In this document: piece by piece, positions 46,336 to 55,085 of the stretch
Layout of the letters: the number at the start of each line of letters is the position of its first letter
Position numbering within the stretch: position 1 is the stretch's first letter
From: Bifidobacterium scardovii JCM 12489 = DSM 13734
Lineage (GTDB): Bacteria > Actinomycetota > Actinomycetes > Actinomycetales > Bifidobacteriaceae
DNA length: 64,000 bases
Assembly: GCF_001042635.1 (NCBI RefSeq)
Contig: NZ_AP012331.1
Coordinates: 558,001-622,000, forward strand
Direction: 5' to 3'
Translations under genes and position numbers: made by a program
The notes under the pieces: model-generated
Seen by the model: only the letters and a program-made list of their open reading frames with translations
Told to the model about the DNA's origin: nothing
Databases searched by the model: none

Positions 46336-47466
46336 TCACTTGCCGCAGATGTCCTCCAGATACGCCTCGACTGGGTGCAGCGCCGCGCCGACGGCGTCCT
46401 GGTGATCGGAGCGGAGGCTTTTGCGCAACACGAACCGATCGGTGCCGAACGGGCTGAGGCGCTCGACGCGGGCCCTGAGATCGGCGATGTCCCCGTCGTC
46501 GAGATATTGCGCGGCCTCGCCGCCGATGATCACGTCGCCCGCGATCATGGTGCGAGCGTTGACGATCGCCTGCGCCACGCGCTCCAGCCACTCGTCCATG
46601 CGTTCCCGGTGGTGCGTCTCGCCCTGTTCGAGCACGCTGAAGAATCCGGGGATGCTCTCGTAGTCCTCCGGCAGCGTCTCCGGCGAGCAGTAGGCGTCCA
46701 TGCAGCCGCGGTTGCCGCAGTAGCATGCCTTGCCGTTCGGCACGAGGCACATGTGCTCGATGGCGCCGTTGCACTGGTTGGGGCCTTGGTGCAGTCCGCC
46801 TCCGACGATGACGGCGCCGCCCGGCCGGCGGTCCAGGTAGATGCAGACGGCGTCGGTCAGCGTCGGATCGGCCCACAGTTCCGCCATGGCCGATGCGGCG
46901 CAGTCGCGGATCATGATGCACGGGTAGTGCACCGATTGGCTGATGACGTCCAGCGTGAGCCCGGTGTTGCCCATGATCGCGCCGAAGGTGATCGCGGTGC
47001 CGTCCGCCGAAACGATGCCCTGAACCGAAAAGACCACGCCGAGAGCCGCCGTGCCGTCTTTCTCCGTCTCCGCGGCGAAGTCGTTGACGATGCCTCCGAT
47101 ACGCTGATAGTACGCGTTGGTATTGCGGTAGGGGATGGCGCGGTCCGCTTCGGCGATGACGTTGCCGTGAAGATCCACGGCGCACAGGACCAGGTCGCCG
47201 GGCCGCATCGATACGCCGATGGATACGCGGTGACGCGCATTGAATTCGTATGACCGGGCCTTGCGGCCGCCGGTCGATTCCTGCAGCGCTCCGCGGGTGA
47301 TCAATCCCTCGCCGTCCAGCATGCGCAGGTTCTGCGTGATGGTGGGCAGGCTCAGCCCGAGCTCCCGTTCCAGCTCCTGCTTGGTGGCATGGGCGTGGGC
47401 GTAGAGGTACCTGGCAATCGCGTTGCGATTGTGTTCCTTGACCGCAAACGACGGCGTCGACGTCAT
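46336..47466 (-). CDS. ROK-family transcriptional regulator
   Basis: A 376-residue repressor-type ROK protein. An N-terminal winged helix (NRNAIARYLYAHAHATKQELERELGLSLPTITQNLRMLDGEGLI) precedes the sugar-kinase-like ROK domain. The kinase ATP motif DxGxT is replaced by SIGVSMRPGDLV, so it is probably a regulator and not a kinase. The zinc site CYCGNRGCMD is present, and the sugar-binding GAIEHM supplies the family Glu-His. ATG 47466 has GGAGG upstream. It is divergent from adhE across an AT-rich region with several inverted repeats. Confidence 0.9.
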   Translation of the reverse strand: MTSTPSFAVKEHNRNAIARYLYAHAHATKQELERELGLSLPTITQNLRMLDGEGLITRGALQESTGGRKARSYEFNARHRVSIGVSMRPGDLVLCAVDLHGNVIAEADRAIPYRNTNAYYQRIGGIVNDFAAETEKDGTAALGVVFSVQGIVSADGTAITFGAIMGNTGLTLDVISQSVHYPCIMIRDCAASAMAELWADPTLTDAVCIYLDRRPGGAVIVGGGLHQGPNQCNGAIEHMCLVPNGKACYCGNRGCMDAYCSPETLPEDYESIPGFFSVLEQGETHHRERMDEWLERVAQAIVNARTMIAGDVIIGGEAAQYLDDGDIADLRARVERLSPFGTDRFVLRKSLRSDHQDAVGAALHPVEAYLEDICGK

Positions 47467-47550
47467 GGGAGCCTCCTTGATCGCCTGATATCTCATGCGC
47501 ACTACGTGCCAGTGTACTGTGCGAGGGAGGGGTATAGTTAACGATGAACC

Positions 47551-47580
47551 AACTTTTGGAAAGTTTTTTCTAAAAACTTT
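47551..47580. promoter_or_regulatory. Overlapping AT-rich inverted repeats, candidate ROK operator
   Basis: AACTTT-TGG-AAAGTT (47551-47565) overlaps AAAGTTTT-TTCTA-AAAACTTT (47560-47580). Both are perfect. AT-rich dyads of this kind are typical operators of NagC/XylR-type ROK regulators. Confidence 0.5.
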
Positions 47581-47594
47581 GATGTCGTACGTAT

Positions 47595-47619
47595 CTTATA
47601 GAAATCACCTTTCTATAAG
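47595..47619. promoter_or_regulatory. 10-bp perfect inverted repeat CTTATAGAAA/TTTCTATAAG
   Basis: CTTATAGAAA (47595-47604), TCACC, TTTCTATAAG (47610-47619). It is a second candidate operator in the ROK-adhE intergenic region. The whole interval 47467-47904 has no gene and is far lower in GC than the rest of the window. Confidence 0.55.
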
Positions 47620-47804
47620 TTGGATCTGGATGTGCGCTTTTGCTGTGTGAGGTACGGGGAAAAATCGAACAAAAACTCCCAAATAGGTGGGTATTGGTAT
47701 GTTTTGCGTTGGAAAAATCGCATTTTGTAACAAAAAGAGATCAAAGTCGCACATGAAACGCCGGTGAAATTGTGCGTATGCAGAGATGTGCGCTATCCAG
47801 TAAA

Positions 47805-47822
47805 TTGTGAGCTAGGCCACAA
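47805..47822. promoter_or_regulatory. Rex-like redox operator upstream of adhE
   Basis: TTGTGA-N6-CCACAA matches the Rex consensus TTGTGA-N6-TCACAA with one mismatch. It lies 83 bp before the adhE ATG, just downstream of a weak promoter (TTGTGC 47770-47775, TATCCA 47794-47799). Rex senses NADH/NAD+ and commonly represses adhE. Confidence 0.65.
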
Positions 47823-47904
47823 AACGCTGATGCGATGTGGCTGGACAATGTCCGCTCCACCATAGGCGGAAACCCAATTTGCAACCGCAAGTCGAGGAGG
47901 ATTC

Positions 47905-50643
47905 ATGGCAGAAGCAACGAAGGCCGAGGCTCCCACCAAGCCGAGCCCCGAGGAGAAGCAGGCAACGGCCGAGGCCGAGGTCGACGCCCTGGTCAAGAAG
48001 GGCCTGAAGGCGCTTGACGAGTTTGAGAAACTGGATCAGAAGCAGGTCGACCGCATCGTCGCCAAGGCGTCGATCGCCGCGCTGAACAAGCACCTCGTGC
48101 TGGCCAAGATGGCCGTCGACGAGACCGGCCGTGGCCTCGTGGAAGACAAGGCCACCAAGAACATCTTCGCCTGCGAGCACGTCACCAACTACCTGGCCGG
48201 CCAGAAGACCGTCGGCATCATCCGCGAGGACGACGTGATGGGCATCGACGAGATCGCCGAGCCGGTCGGCGTTGTCGCCGGCGTTACCCCGGTCACCAAC
48301 CCGACCTCCACCGCGATCTTCAAGTCGCTCATCGCCCTCAAGACCCGCTGTCCGATTATCTTCGGCTTCCACCCGGGCGCGCAGAAGTGCTCTGTCGAGG
48401 CGGCCCGCATCGTGCGTGACGCGGCCATCGAGGCCGGTGCCCCGGAGAACTGCATCCAGTGGATCGAGCACCCGTCGATCCAGGCGACCGGCGCGCTGAT
48501 GAAGCACCCCGGCGTCGCCACCATCCTGGCCACCGGCGGCCCCGGCATGGTCAAGGCCGCGTACTCGTCGGGCAAGCCGGCCCTCGGCGTGGGCGCCGGC
48601 AACGCGCCGGCCTACGTCGACAAGAACGTCGACATCGTGCGCGCCGCCAACGATCTGGTCCTCTCCAAGCACTTCGACTACGGCATGATCTGCGCCACCG
48701 AGCAGGCCATCATCGCCGACAAGGACATCTACGCGCCGCTCGTCAAGGAACTCAAGCGCCGCAAGGCCTACTTCGTGAACGCGGACGAGAAGGCCAAGCT
48801 GGAGCGCTACATGTTCGGCGTCACCGCCTACGAGAGCCCCGATCAGCACACCGTGCTCAACTCCGTGGTCCCGGGCAAGTCCCCGCAGTACATCGCCAAG
48901 GCCGCGGGCTTCGAGATCCCGTCCGACGCCACGATCCTGATCGCCGAGTGCAAGGAAGTCGGCGAGATGGAGCCGCTGACCATGGAGAAGCTCGCTCCGG
49001 TTCAGGCGCTGCTGAAGTCCGACAACAAGGAGCAGGCCTTCGAGATGTGCGAGCAGATGCTCGTGCACGGCGCCGGCCACACCGCCGCCATCCACACCAA
49101 CGACGAGGCTCTGGTGCGCGAGTACGGCCAGCGCATGCACGCATGCCGCATCATCTGGAACTCCCCGAGCTCGCTGGGCGGCGTGGGCGACATCTACAAC
49201 GCGATCGCCCCGTCGCTGACCCTGGGCTGCGGCTCCTACGGCGGCAACTCGGTGTCCGGCAACGTGCAGGCCGTGAACCTGCTCAACATCAAGCGCATCG
49301 CTCGGAGGAACAACAACATGCAGTGGTTCAAGATCCCGGCCAAGACCTACTTCGAGCCGAACGCCATCAAGTACCTGCGCGACATGTACGGCATCGAGAA
49401 GGCCGTCATTGTGTGCGACAAGGTCATGGAGCAGCTTGGCATCGTCGACAAGGTCATCGACCAGCTGCGCGCCCGCGCCAACCGCGTCACCTTCCGCATC
49501 ATCGACTACGTCGAGCCGGAGCCCTCCGTCGAGACCGTCGAGCGTGGCGCCGAGATGATGCGCGAGGAGTTCGAGCCCGACACGATCATCGCGGTCGGCG
49601 GCGGATCCCCGATGGACGCGGCCAAGATCATGTGGCTGCTCTACGAGCACCCGGAAATCGCCTTCTCCGACGTGCGCGAGAAGTTCTTCGATATCCGCAA
49701 GCGCGCCTTCAAGATCCCGCCGCTGGGCAAGAAGGCCAAGCTCGTGTGCATCCCGACCTCGTCGGGCACCGGCTCGGAAGTGACGCCGTTCGCGGTGATC
49801 TCCGACCACAAGACCGGTTACAAGTACCCGATCACCGACTACGCGCTGACCCCGTCCGTCGCGATCGTGGATCCGGTGCTGGCCCGCACCCAGCCCCGCC
49901 GCCTGGCCTCCGACGCCGGCTTCGACGCGCTGACCCACTCGATGGAAGCCTACGTGTCGGTGTACGCGAACGACTTCACCGACGGCATGGCGCTGCACGC
50001 GGCCAAGCTCGTGTGGGAGAACCTGGCCGAGTCCGTCAACGGCGAGCCCGGCGAGGAGAAGACCCGCGCCCAGGAGAAGATGCACAATGCCGCCACCATG
50101 GCCGGCATGGCCTTCGGCTCCGCGTTCCTCGGCATGTGCCACGGCATGAGCCACACCATCGGCGCCCTGTGCCACATCGCCCACGGCCGCACGAACTCGA
50201 TCCTGCTGCCGTACGTGATCCGCTACAACGGCCAGGTTCCCGAGGAACCGACCAGCTGGCCGAAGTACAGCAAGTATATCGCCGATGAGCGCTACCGCGA
50301 TCTGGCCATCAACCTCGGCGTCGATCCGGGCAAGACCCCGGCCGAGGCCGTGGAGAACCTGGCGAAGGCCGTCGAGGACTACCGCGACAACAAGCTCGGC
50401 ATGAACAAGAGCTTCAAGGATTGCGGCGTCGACGAGGATTACTTCTGGAGCGTGCTCGACCAGATCGGCATGCGCGCCTACGAGGACCAGTGCGCCCCCG
50501 CGAACCCGCGCATCCCGCAGATCGAGGACATGAAGGACATCGCCATCGCCGCCTACTACGGTGTGTCGCAGGCCGAAGGCCGCGCCATGCGCATCGAGCG
50601 CGAAGGCGTCGACGCCACCGAGGAAGCCTCCGAGCGCGTCTGA
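47905..50643 (+). CDS. adhE: Bifunctional acetaldehyde-CoA/alcohol dehydrogenase AdhE
   Basis: Reduces acetyl-CoA to acetaldehyde and then ethanol, reoxidising two NADH. The 912-residue protein has an N-terminal aldehyde dehydrogenase half with GVVAGVTPVTNPTSTAIFK and the catalytic Cys near residue 263 (GMICATEQAI). A C-terminal iron-dependent alcohol dehydrogenase half has GGGSPMDAAKIMWLLYEHPE, GFDALTHSMEAYVSV and the iron-binding histidines in GMCHGMSHTIGALCHIAHGR. GAGGAGGA precedes ATG 47905. A Rex-like site and the divergent ROK gene suggest redox and sugar control. In bifidobacteria this enzyme makes the ethanol of the fructose-6-phosphate shunt. Confidence 0.97.
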   Translation: MAEATKAEAPTKPSPEEKQATAEAEVDALVKKGLKALDEFEKLDQKQVDRIVAKASIAALNKHLVLAKMAVDETGRGLVEDKATKNIFACEHVTNYLAGQKTVGIIREDDVMGIDEIAEPVGVVAGVTPVTNPTSTAIFKSLIALKTRCPIIFGFHPGAQKCSVEAARIVRDAAIEAGAPENCIQWIEHPSIQATGALMKHPGVATILATGGPGMVKAAYSSGKPALGVGAGNAPAYVDKNVDIVRAANDLVLSKHFDYGMICATEQAIIADKDIYAPLVKELKRRKAYFVNADEKAKLERYMFGVTAYESPDQHTVLNSVVPGKSPQYIAKAAGFEIPSDATILIAECKEVGEMEPLTMEKLAPVQALLKSDNKEQAFEMCEQMLVHGAGHTAAIHTNDEALVREYGQRMHACRIIWNSPSSLGGVGDIYNAIAPSLTLGCGSYGGNSVSGNVQAVNLLNIKRIARRNNNMQWFKIPAKTYFEPNAIKYLRDMYGIEKAVIVCDKVMEQLGIVDKVIDQLRARANRVTFRIIDYVEPEPSVETVERGAEMMREEFEPDTIIAVGGGSPMDAAKIMWLLYEHPEIAFSDVREKFFDIRKRAFKIPPLGKKAKLVCIPTSSGTGSEVTPFAVISDHKTGYKYPITDYALTPSVAIVDPVLARTQPRRLASDAGFDALTHSMEAYVSVYANDFTDGMALHAAKLVWENLAESVNGEPGEEKTRAQEKMHNAATMAGMAFGSAFLGMCHGMSHTIGALCHIAHGRTNSILLPYVIRYNGQVPEEPTSWPKYSKYIADERYRDLAINLGVDPGKTPAEAVENLAKAVEDYRDNKLGMNKSFKDCGVDEDYFWSVLDQIGMRAYEDQCAPANPRIPQIEDMKDIAIAAYYGVSQAEGRAMRIEREGVDATEEASERV

Positions 50644-50700
50644 GCGCGTCCAAGCGCATAGGTGGCCCGAAAACTAGCGGCAACCTAGCCGTATAACCAG

Positions 50701-50731
50701 AGCCCGACCCCAACACGGGGCCGGGCTCTTC
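50701..50731 (+). terminator. Intrinsic terminator of adhE
   Basis: AGCCCGACCCC pairs with GGGGCCGGGCT (one mismatch) over AACAC, then CTTCC. It stands immediately before the repeat array. Confidence 0.8.
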
Positions 50732-50739
50732 CGTTTGCC

Positions 50740-51590
50740 CCCGCGTGGCGGCATTCCGCGCCGTCGCGTGGTGGTGTATTTGCCGCGTGGTGGAGTTCCA
50801 CGGCGCACTGATCGTTCCACCGCGCGGGTAATCCCTCCACGGCGTGGTAGTCCAAATTGGCGGAATTCCGCGGATCGTCATTTCTTCTCTCATACGCCGT
50901 GGAACGATTTCTTCGCGGTGGGATGTTTGCCGCGTGGTGGAATGGTTTGCCGCGTGGTGGAATGGTTTGCCGCCTGTTGGAACTCCTATGGTGTGGCGGC
51001 ATTTCGCGTCATGGTGGTGATCTTCCATGGCGTGGTAATCGTTCCACCGCGCGGTACCCCTTCCACGCCGCGGTAAAGTGTCCACTGCGGGGTAGGGCAA
51101 ATTGGCGGAATTCCGCGGATGATCCTTTCTTCTCTCATACGTCGTGGAACGATTTCTTCGTGGTGAGGTGTTTGCCGCGTGGTGGGGTTCCATGACGCAC
51201 TGATCGTTCCACCGCGCGGTAATCCCTCCACGGAGTGGCAGGCCAGATTGGCGGAATTTCGCGGATAGTCATTTTCCTTCTGATACGCGGTGGAATGTTT
51301 GCCGCGCCGTGGAATGGTTTCCTCGTGGTGGAGTGCCTGCGGCGTGGTGGCATTCCGCGTTGTCGTACGGTGATTCCTCCGCGTCGTTACAATTGTTCCA
51401 CTGCGCGGTAATCTTTTCACCGCGCGGTAACTCTTCCACGGCGGGGTAGGGCAAATTGGCGAAATTCCGCGGAAAACCGATTTTCCTTAACCGCGTGGTG
51501 GAACAATTACCGCGTGGTGGAAGGATCACTGCATGGTGGAAGAGGTTACTGCGCCGTGGAAGGATCACTGCGCGGTGGAATATTTAGCGC
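50740..51590. repeat. Array of about 30 iteron-like units on a 19-bp lattice around four palindromic cores
   Basis: Between the convergent adhE and YwiC-like genes. Each of four modules has a core beginning AAATTGG at 50854, 51099, 51245 (AGATTGG) and 51453. The cores contain GCGGAATTCCGC, which is perfect in the first two. On the left are three or four units of the type TTCCACCGCGCGGTAATCG, spaced 19 (rarely 20) bp, for example at 51188, 51207 and 51226. On the right are three to five units in opposite orientation (CCGCGTGGTGGAA plus 6-7 bp), for example TGGAA at 51499, 51518, 51537, 51557 and 51576. The distance from core start to the first right TGGAA is 46 bp in all four modules. No protein is credible here. 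Confidence 0.85.
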
Positions 51591-51611
51591 GAGGGAATAC
51601 CTTGAGCCGTG

Positions 51612-52541
51612 TTATGCCAAGAGCGCCGCGAGGATGCATCCGAAGGCGATGAAGCTGGCGAACGCCTCGGTGATACCGGTGACGACGGGTTTTATGGTCC
51701 GGTGCCGTGCCGCCATCGGCAACGCGATGGCGCGGGCCAACAACAGAATGGCCATCACGATGAGGTAGGGGCTACGGCCATCCGGGATGGCGAATATCAG
51801 CAGCATCGCCGCGTGCCAGGCCCATGACGCCACCAGATACGAACGCTTGCCCCGCTCGCGGATCATGGTTTTGACCACCAGCACCGAGCCATACTGCGTC
51901 AGTGCGAACAGTATGGCTGCGGCCAATCCCACCGTGGGCAAGGCGCCTGCGGGCCACCACGCATGAAGATCAAAGAGCCTATCCATGCCTGGCATGGTCC
52001 GAATGGCGGTACTGGCGGCTGCGGTGCCGCAGGAGGCCGTCGAAGCGTCGGTTCCCAACGGCGCGAAGGACTCGAGACACGCCCTCTCGTTCCTCGAACC
52101 GAACGACACGATTACCGTGGCCATGACCGATGCCGCGATTATGGCCACCGCGTTGCCCCACAGCGATCGCTCCTTCCTCAGCCATGAGGAGAGCATCGAG
52201 AGGGCTGCAAGCACCATATATAACGGTGCCCAACGCAATACTCCGGTGTGCGTGGCGAGGAACGGCAGCCCGATCACGGCGAGCACCGCGATATAGACGA
52301 GCATCGGCGGCAGGTAACGCCGCGAACAATGCGACTTGAACCAGTGGGCGGCGCTGAATTGCACGCAATAACAGGCGGCCCACGCCGCCAGCAGCCATAA
52401 GGCGTCGAGATTGGGCCCGCCTATGATGGCTCCGGCAACCGCCGGCAGCATGACCATGACCCATGCGCCTGGCTGGTTATCGACCCAGTCGCGTTTGAGG
52501 GTCTTGCGGCGCGTCTGCGGAGATCTCGTTGATGTGGCCAT
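51612..52541 (-). CDS. YwiC-like family membrane protein
   Basis: A 309-residue polytopic membrane protein with about ten helices. The N-terminal KRDWVDNQPGAWVMVMLPAVAGAIIGG, with an amphipathic QPGAWVMVMLP helix, and AAWAACYCVQFSAAHWFKSH are typical of the YwiC-like family of unknown function. An extracellular loop near residues 155-200 has three cysteines. Start 52541 lacks a visible ribosome site. It is convergent with adhE across the repeat array. Confidence 0.8.
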   Translation of the reverse strand: MATSTRSPQTRRKTLKRDWVDNQPGAWVMVMLPAVAGAIIGGPNLDALWLLAAWAACYCVQFSAAHWFKSHCSRRYLPPMLVYIAVLAVIGLPFLATHTGVLRWAPLYMVLAALSMLSSWLRKERSLWGNAVAIIAASVMATVIVSFGSRNERACLESFAPLGTDASTASCGTAAASTAIRTMPGMDRLFDLHAWWPAGALPTVGLAAAILFALTQYGSVLVVKTMIRERGKRSYLVASWAWHAAMLLIFAIPDGRSPYLIVMAILLLARAIALPMAARHRTIKPVVTGITEAFASFIAFGCILAALLA

Positions 52542-52677
52542 AACAGGTAATCTTATCGTGATGGTCGGCGAGCATGGCTTTCGGCGGAATCGTATGAGGC
52601 CGGGGCGTCAATCCAACGTGCGCCGGTCGGAAGGGGTCCATCGTCGTATGCGTTGCCTCGCGGCGCGCGACGACCTT

Positions 52678-53448
52678 TCAGTGGGTGTCGCCTTCGGCGG
52701 TGGTGATGGCCTCGGCGATCGGATCCTTGCTGAAATCGTGATTGCGGTATCCCGGGTCGTCCACCGGAAGATGCTGCATCAGCGTGTCGAATACCTGGCT
52801 GTAGATCTTGCCGTGGTCGAGCACCGCATCCAGCACGTGGCCGCCGAAGGTGCGGTCGTCCGAGAGGAAGTGCTCGTGGAATCCGGCCACCGCGGCGCCG
52901 TGGAACATGACCGGCGAGAAATAGCCGAGCAGCGTGCCCCTGACATCGTGGCGCAGGAACATCGCCTGGCGGTCGGCCACCTCCACCAGTGTGGGGTAGG
53001 GCGCCTGCTGCTTGATGACGGCGCGCGTCTTGATGAAGCTGAACGTGCCGCGCACGATCACCGAGAAGAAGGTGTTGGCTCGGCCGTTCGCCTCGACGAT
53101 GCGGTCGTTGAGCGCCTTGAGTCCGATATCCGACCGTTCGCATTGGTATTGGAACGCGGCGTGATGCACGTTCGCGAACGGCATGGTGAAATCGTCCGGC
53201 ACCCGCTCCGCCACGCCGCTCTGCCCGACCTTGTACGCCTCGCCGTCGAGGATGATGAGCTCGCCGTCGAGTCCCTCGCCGGTGCCGATGCCGGTGTCGC
53301 CGTGCTTCAGCAATTCGCCGATGGTGGTCGTGCCTTCCAGCAGCCCGGGGACGAGCAATGCCAGCGTGCCGTGCTGATAGAGCACGTTCGCGTTGTTGTC
53401 GGTGATTGGTTTGATCTGTTCCGCCTGTGATTTTGTCACGGAGCACAC
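52678..53448 (-). CDS. Alpha-acetolactate decarboxylase
   Basis: Converts 2-acetolactate to acetoin and CO2. The 256-residue protein carries the family sequence: VLYQHGTLALLVPGLLEGTTTIGELLKHGDTGIGT, LDGELIILDGEAYKV, and the zinc-ligand segment GFHEHFLSDDRTFGGHVLD with three histidines. RGTFSFIKTRAVIKQQAPYP supplies the substrate Arg region. The frame opens at GTG 53448; GTG 53439 is as likely, since no ribosome site is seen and a CATTAT hexamer lies just upstream. No acetolactate synthase gene is nearby, so it probably drains acetolactate from valine synthesis. Confidence 0.9.
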   Translation of the reverse strand: MCSVTKSQAEQIKPITDNNANVLYQHGTLALLVPGLLEGTTTIGELLKHGDTGIGTGEGLDGELIILDGEAYKVGQSGVAERVPDDFTMPFANVHHAAFQYQCERSDIGLKALNDRIVEANGRANTFFSVIVRGTFSFIKTRAVIKQQAPYPTLVEVADRQAMFLRHDVRGTLLGYFSPVMFHGAAVAGFHEHFLSDDRTFGGHVLDAVLDHGKIYSQVFDTLMQHLPVDDPGYRNHDFSKDPIAEAITTAEGDTH

Positions 53449-53559
53449 GATAATGCGATCTCTGCAGTACTCTCAACATGTATCTCACGGTTTCCGCTCA
53501 CCGTGACGCGAATCACACGGCTCCGCTGGTGCCGGAGGGTGCTTGGCGGTGCATTGTTT

Positions 53560-53602
53560 CCGGCCACCCCCAGTCGGCTTCGCCGCCAGCCCCCGACGTC
53601 AT
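53560..53602. repeat. Dispersed palindromic repeat copy
   Basis: CCACCCCCAGTCGGCTTCGC followed by CGCCAGCCCCCGACG: the inverse of the CCCCCGCTGGCGGGGG-GTCGGC-TGGGGGTGG unit seen at 33176-33218. Confidence 0.55.
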
Positions 53603-53628
53603 ATGCGACGTGCGCTTCGCGCACTGCT

Positions 53629-53849
53629 ATGGGCAATCCACAGGATTGCCCATCCAGCGGGGACATGAACTTCGTGCACATGGGCAAGTCCGCGAGGTGG
53701 GAAAAACGGTGAGGGCGTGCCGCGCGGGGCGCGCGACTCGTCCACGGAGCCGTTGACCGGACAGTCCGGTGGACTGTCTGTAGGCGACGCCGAGCGGCGG
53801 CAGCCCGCGAGGTGGAGAAAACGGTGAGGGCGTGCCGCGCGGGGCGCGA
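53629..53849. repeat. Cluster of inverted and direct repeats in the rpsJ upstream region
   Basis: The 650 bases 53449-54100 hold no gene. ATGGGCAATCC-ACA-GGATTGCCCAT (53629-53653) is a perfect 11-bp inverted repeat. GGACAGTCC-GGT-GGACTGTCT (53759-53779) followed by GTAGG is a sister of the element after pstB (3823-3848). A 43-bp segment starting CGCGAGGTGG at 53691 is repeated almost exactly at 53806, 115 bp later. Confidence 0.7.
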
Positions 53850-53879
53850 CACGCCCGAACTCCTTAAGGCCACCCCCAG

Positions 53880-54100
53880 TGCTTTAATTAACAAGTTGCC
53901 TGATTTGGGCTCGCATATTGGAATCAAAAAAGCGAGCGCGGCACGGGGAGATACATCCGTAGATTTCCGGAGCTGCGCACTGATGTGGTGGTGTCCACGG
54001 AGCATGCCTCGCAAGAGGTGCGTTTCGATGGTCATGCCCGCCGGTGCCCTTCAAGCAGGCTGGTAAACAGTAAACGAATCGCTAGAAAGGGCGGACGGCA
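53880..54100 (+). promoter_or_regulatory. Probable promoter and leader of the S10-spc operon
   Basis: An AT-rich patch at 53880-53930 (TTTAATTAACAAGTTGCC and CATATTGG) is the only promoter-like DNA before rpsJ. A 170-nt leader follows, with AAAGGGCGG at 54087-54095 as ribosome site. I could not place -35 and -10 boxes with confidence. Confidence 0.4.
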
Positions 54101-54409
54101 ATGGCGGGACAGAAAATCCGCATCAGGCTTAAGTCCTATGACCATGAGGTCATCGACCAATCGGCGAAGAAAATCGTCGAAACGGTGACGAACGCGGGTG
54201 CAACTGTGGTTGGCCCGGTTCCGCTCCCGACCGAGAAGAACGTGTTCTGTGTCATTCGTTCTCCTCACAAGTACAAGGATTCTCGCGAGCATTTCGAGAT
54301 GCGCACGCACAAGCGCCTCATCGACATCGTGGACCCGACCCCCAAGGCCGTGGACTCCCTGATGCATATTGATCTGCCCGCGGATGTCAACATCGAGATC
54401 AAGCTGTAA
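54101..54409 (+). CDS. rpsJ: 30S ribosomal protein S10
   Basis: First gene of the S10 operon, 102 residues. S10 also acts as NusE in antitermination. Family sequence [34 protein letters not shown] and [24 protein letters not shown] is complete. The next gene follows after 17 bases. Confidence 0.98.
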   Translation: MAGQKIRIRLKSYDHEVIDQSAKKIVETVTNAGATVVGPVPLPTEKNVFCVIRSPHKYKDSREHFEMRTHKRLIDIVDPTPKAVDSLMHIDLPADVNIEIKL

Positions 54410-54426
54410 GGGAGGAGGGAACCGCT

Positions 54427-55080
54427 ATGACTTCGCAGAGAGGTAGCCACAAGGCTCTGCTGGGCAAGAAGCTCGGCATGACGCAGGTGTGGGACGACAA
54501 CGGCTTCTTCGTCCCCGTCACGCTGGTGGATGTGTCCACCAACGTGGTCACGGCCGTCAAGTCCGAAGAGACCGACGGCTACAAGGCCGTCCAGATCGGC
54601 TATGGCCAGATCGATCCCACCAAGGTGACCAAGCCGCTCGCCGGCCACTTCGCCAAGGCTGGCGTCACCCCGCGCCGCCACCTCGTTGAGGTGCGCACCG
54701 AGGATGCCGCCGAGTATCAGCCCGGTCAGGAGCTGACCGTCGAGGTCTTCGCCGAAGGCTCCGAGGTCGACGTCACCGGCACCACCAAGGGCAAGGGCTT
54801 CGCCGGCACCATCAAGCGCTGGGGCTTCAAGTCCTACCGCCGCACCCACGGCTCTCACAAGAACGAACGCCGCCCCGGCTCCGTCGGCGCGTGCGCCACG
54901 CCGAGCCGTATCCTCAAGGGCAAGCGCATGGCTGGCCGCATGGGTCATGTGACCGCCACCGTCCAGAGCCTGACCGTTGTGTCCGCGGATCTTGAGAACG
55001 GCATTCTCGCCGTCAAGGGCGCCATTCCCGGCCCCAAGGGCGGCATCGTTCTCGTCCGCACGGCAGTGAAGGGAGCCTGA
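54427..55080 (+). CDS. rplC: 50S ribosomal protein L3
   Basis: A 217-residue early-assembly protein of the 50[56 protein letters not shown] and [13 protein letters not shown] are the conserved core segments near the peptidyl transferase centre. GGGAGG lies before the ATG. Confidence 0.98.
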   Translation: MTSQRGSHKALLGKKLGMTQVWDDNGFFVPVTLVDVSTNVVTAVKSEETDGYKAVQIGYGQIDPTKVTKPLAGHFAKAGVTPRRHLVEVRTEDAAEYQPGQELTVEVFAEGSEVDVTGTTKGKGFAGTIKRWGFKSYRRTHGSHKNERRPGSVGACATPSRILKGKRMAGRMGHVTATVQSLTVVSADLENGILAVKGAIPGPKGGIVLVRTAVKGA

Positions 55081-55085
55081 TCATC

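Noticed and set aside
50740..51590. CRISPR array
   Set aside because: The conserved word is about 13 bp with 6-7 bp gaps, orientation flips around palindromic cores, and no cas genes are present.
50414..51827. Several open frames of 70-260 residues rich in Arg, Thr and Pro across the repeat array
   Set aside because: They are produced by the 19-bp repeats read in different frames, have no domain or ribosome site, and appear on both strands alike.
53478..54066. Short frames in the rpsJ upstream region
   Set aside because: They cross direct and inverted repeats, lack ribosome sites and show no family resemblance.
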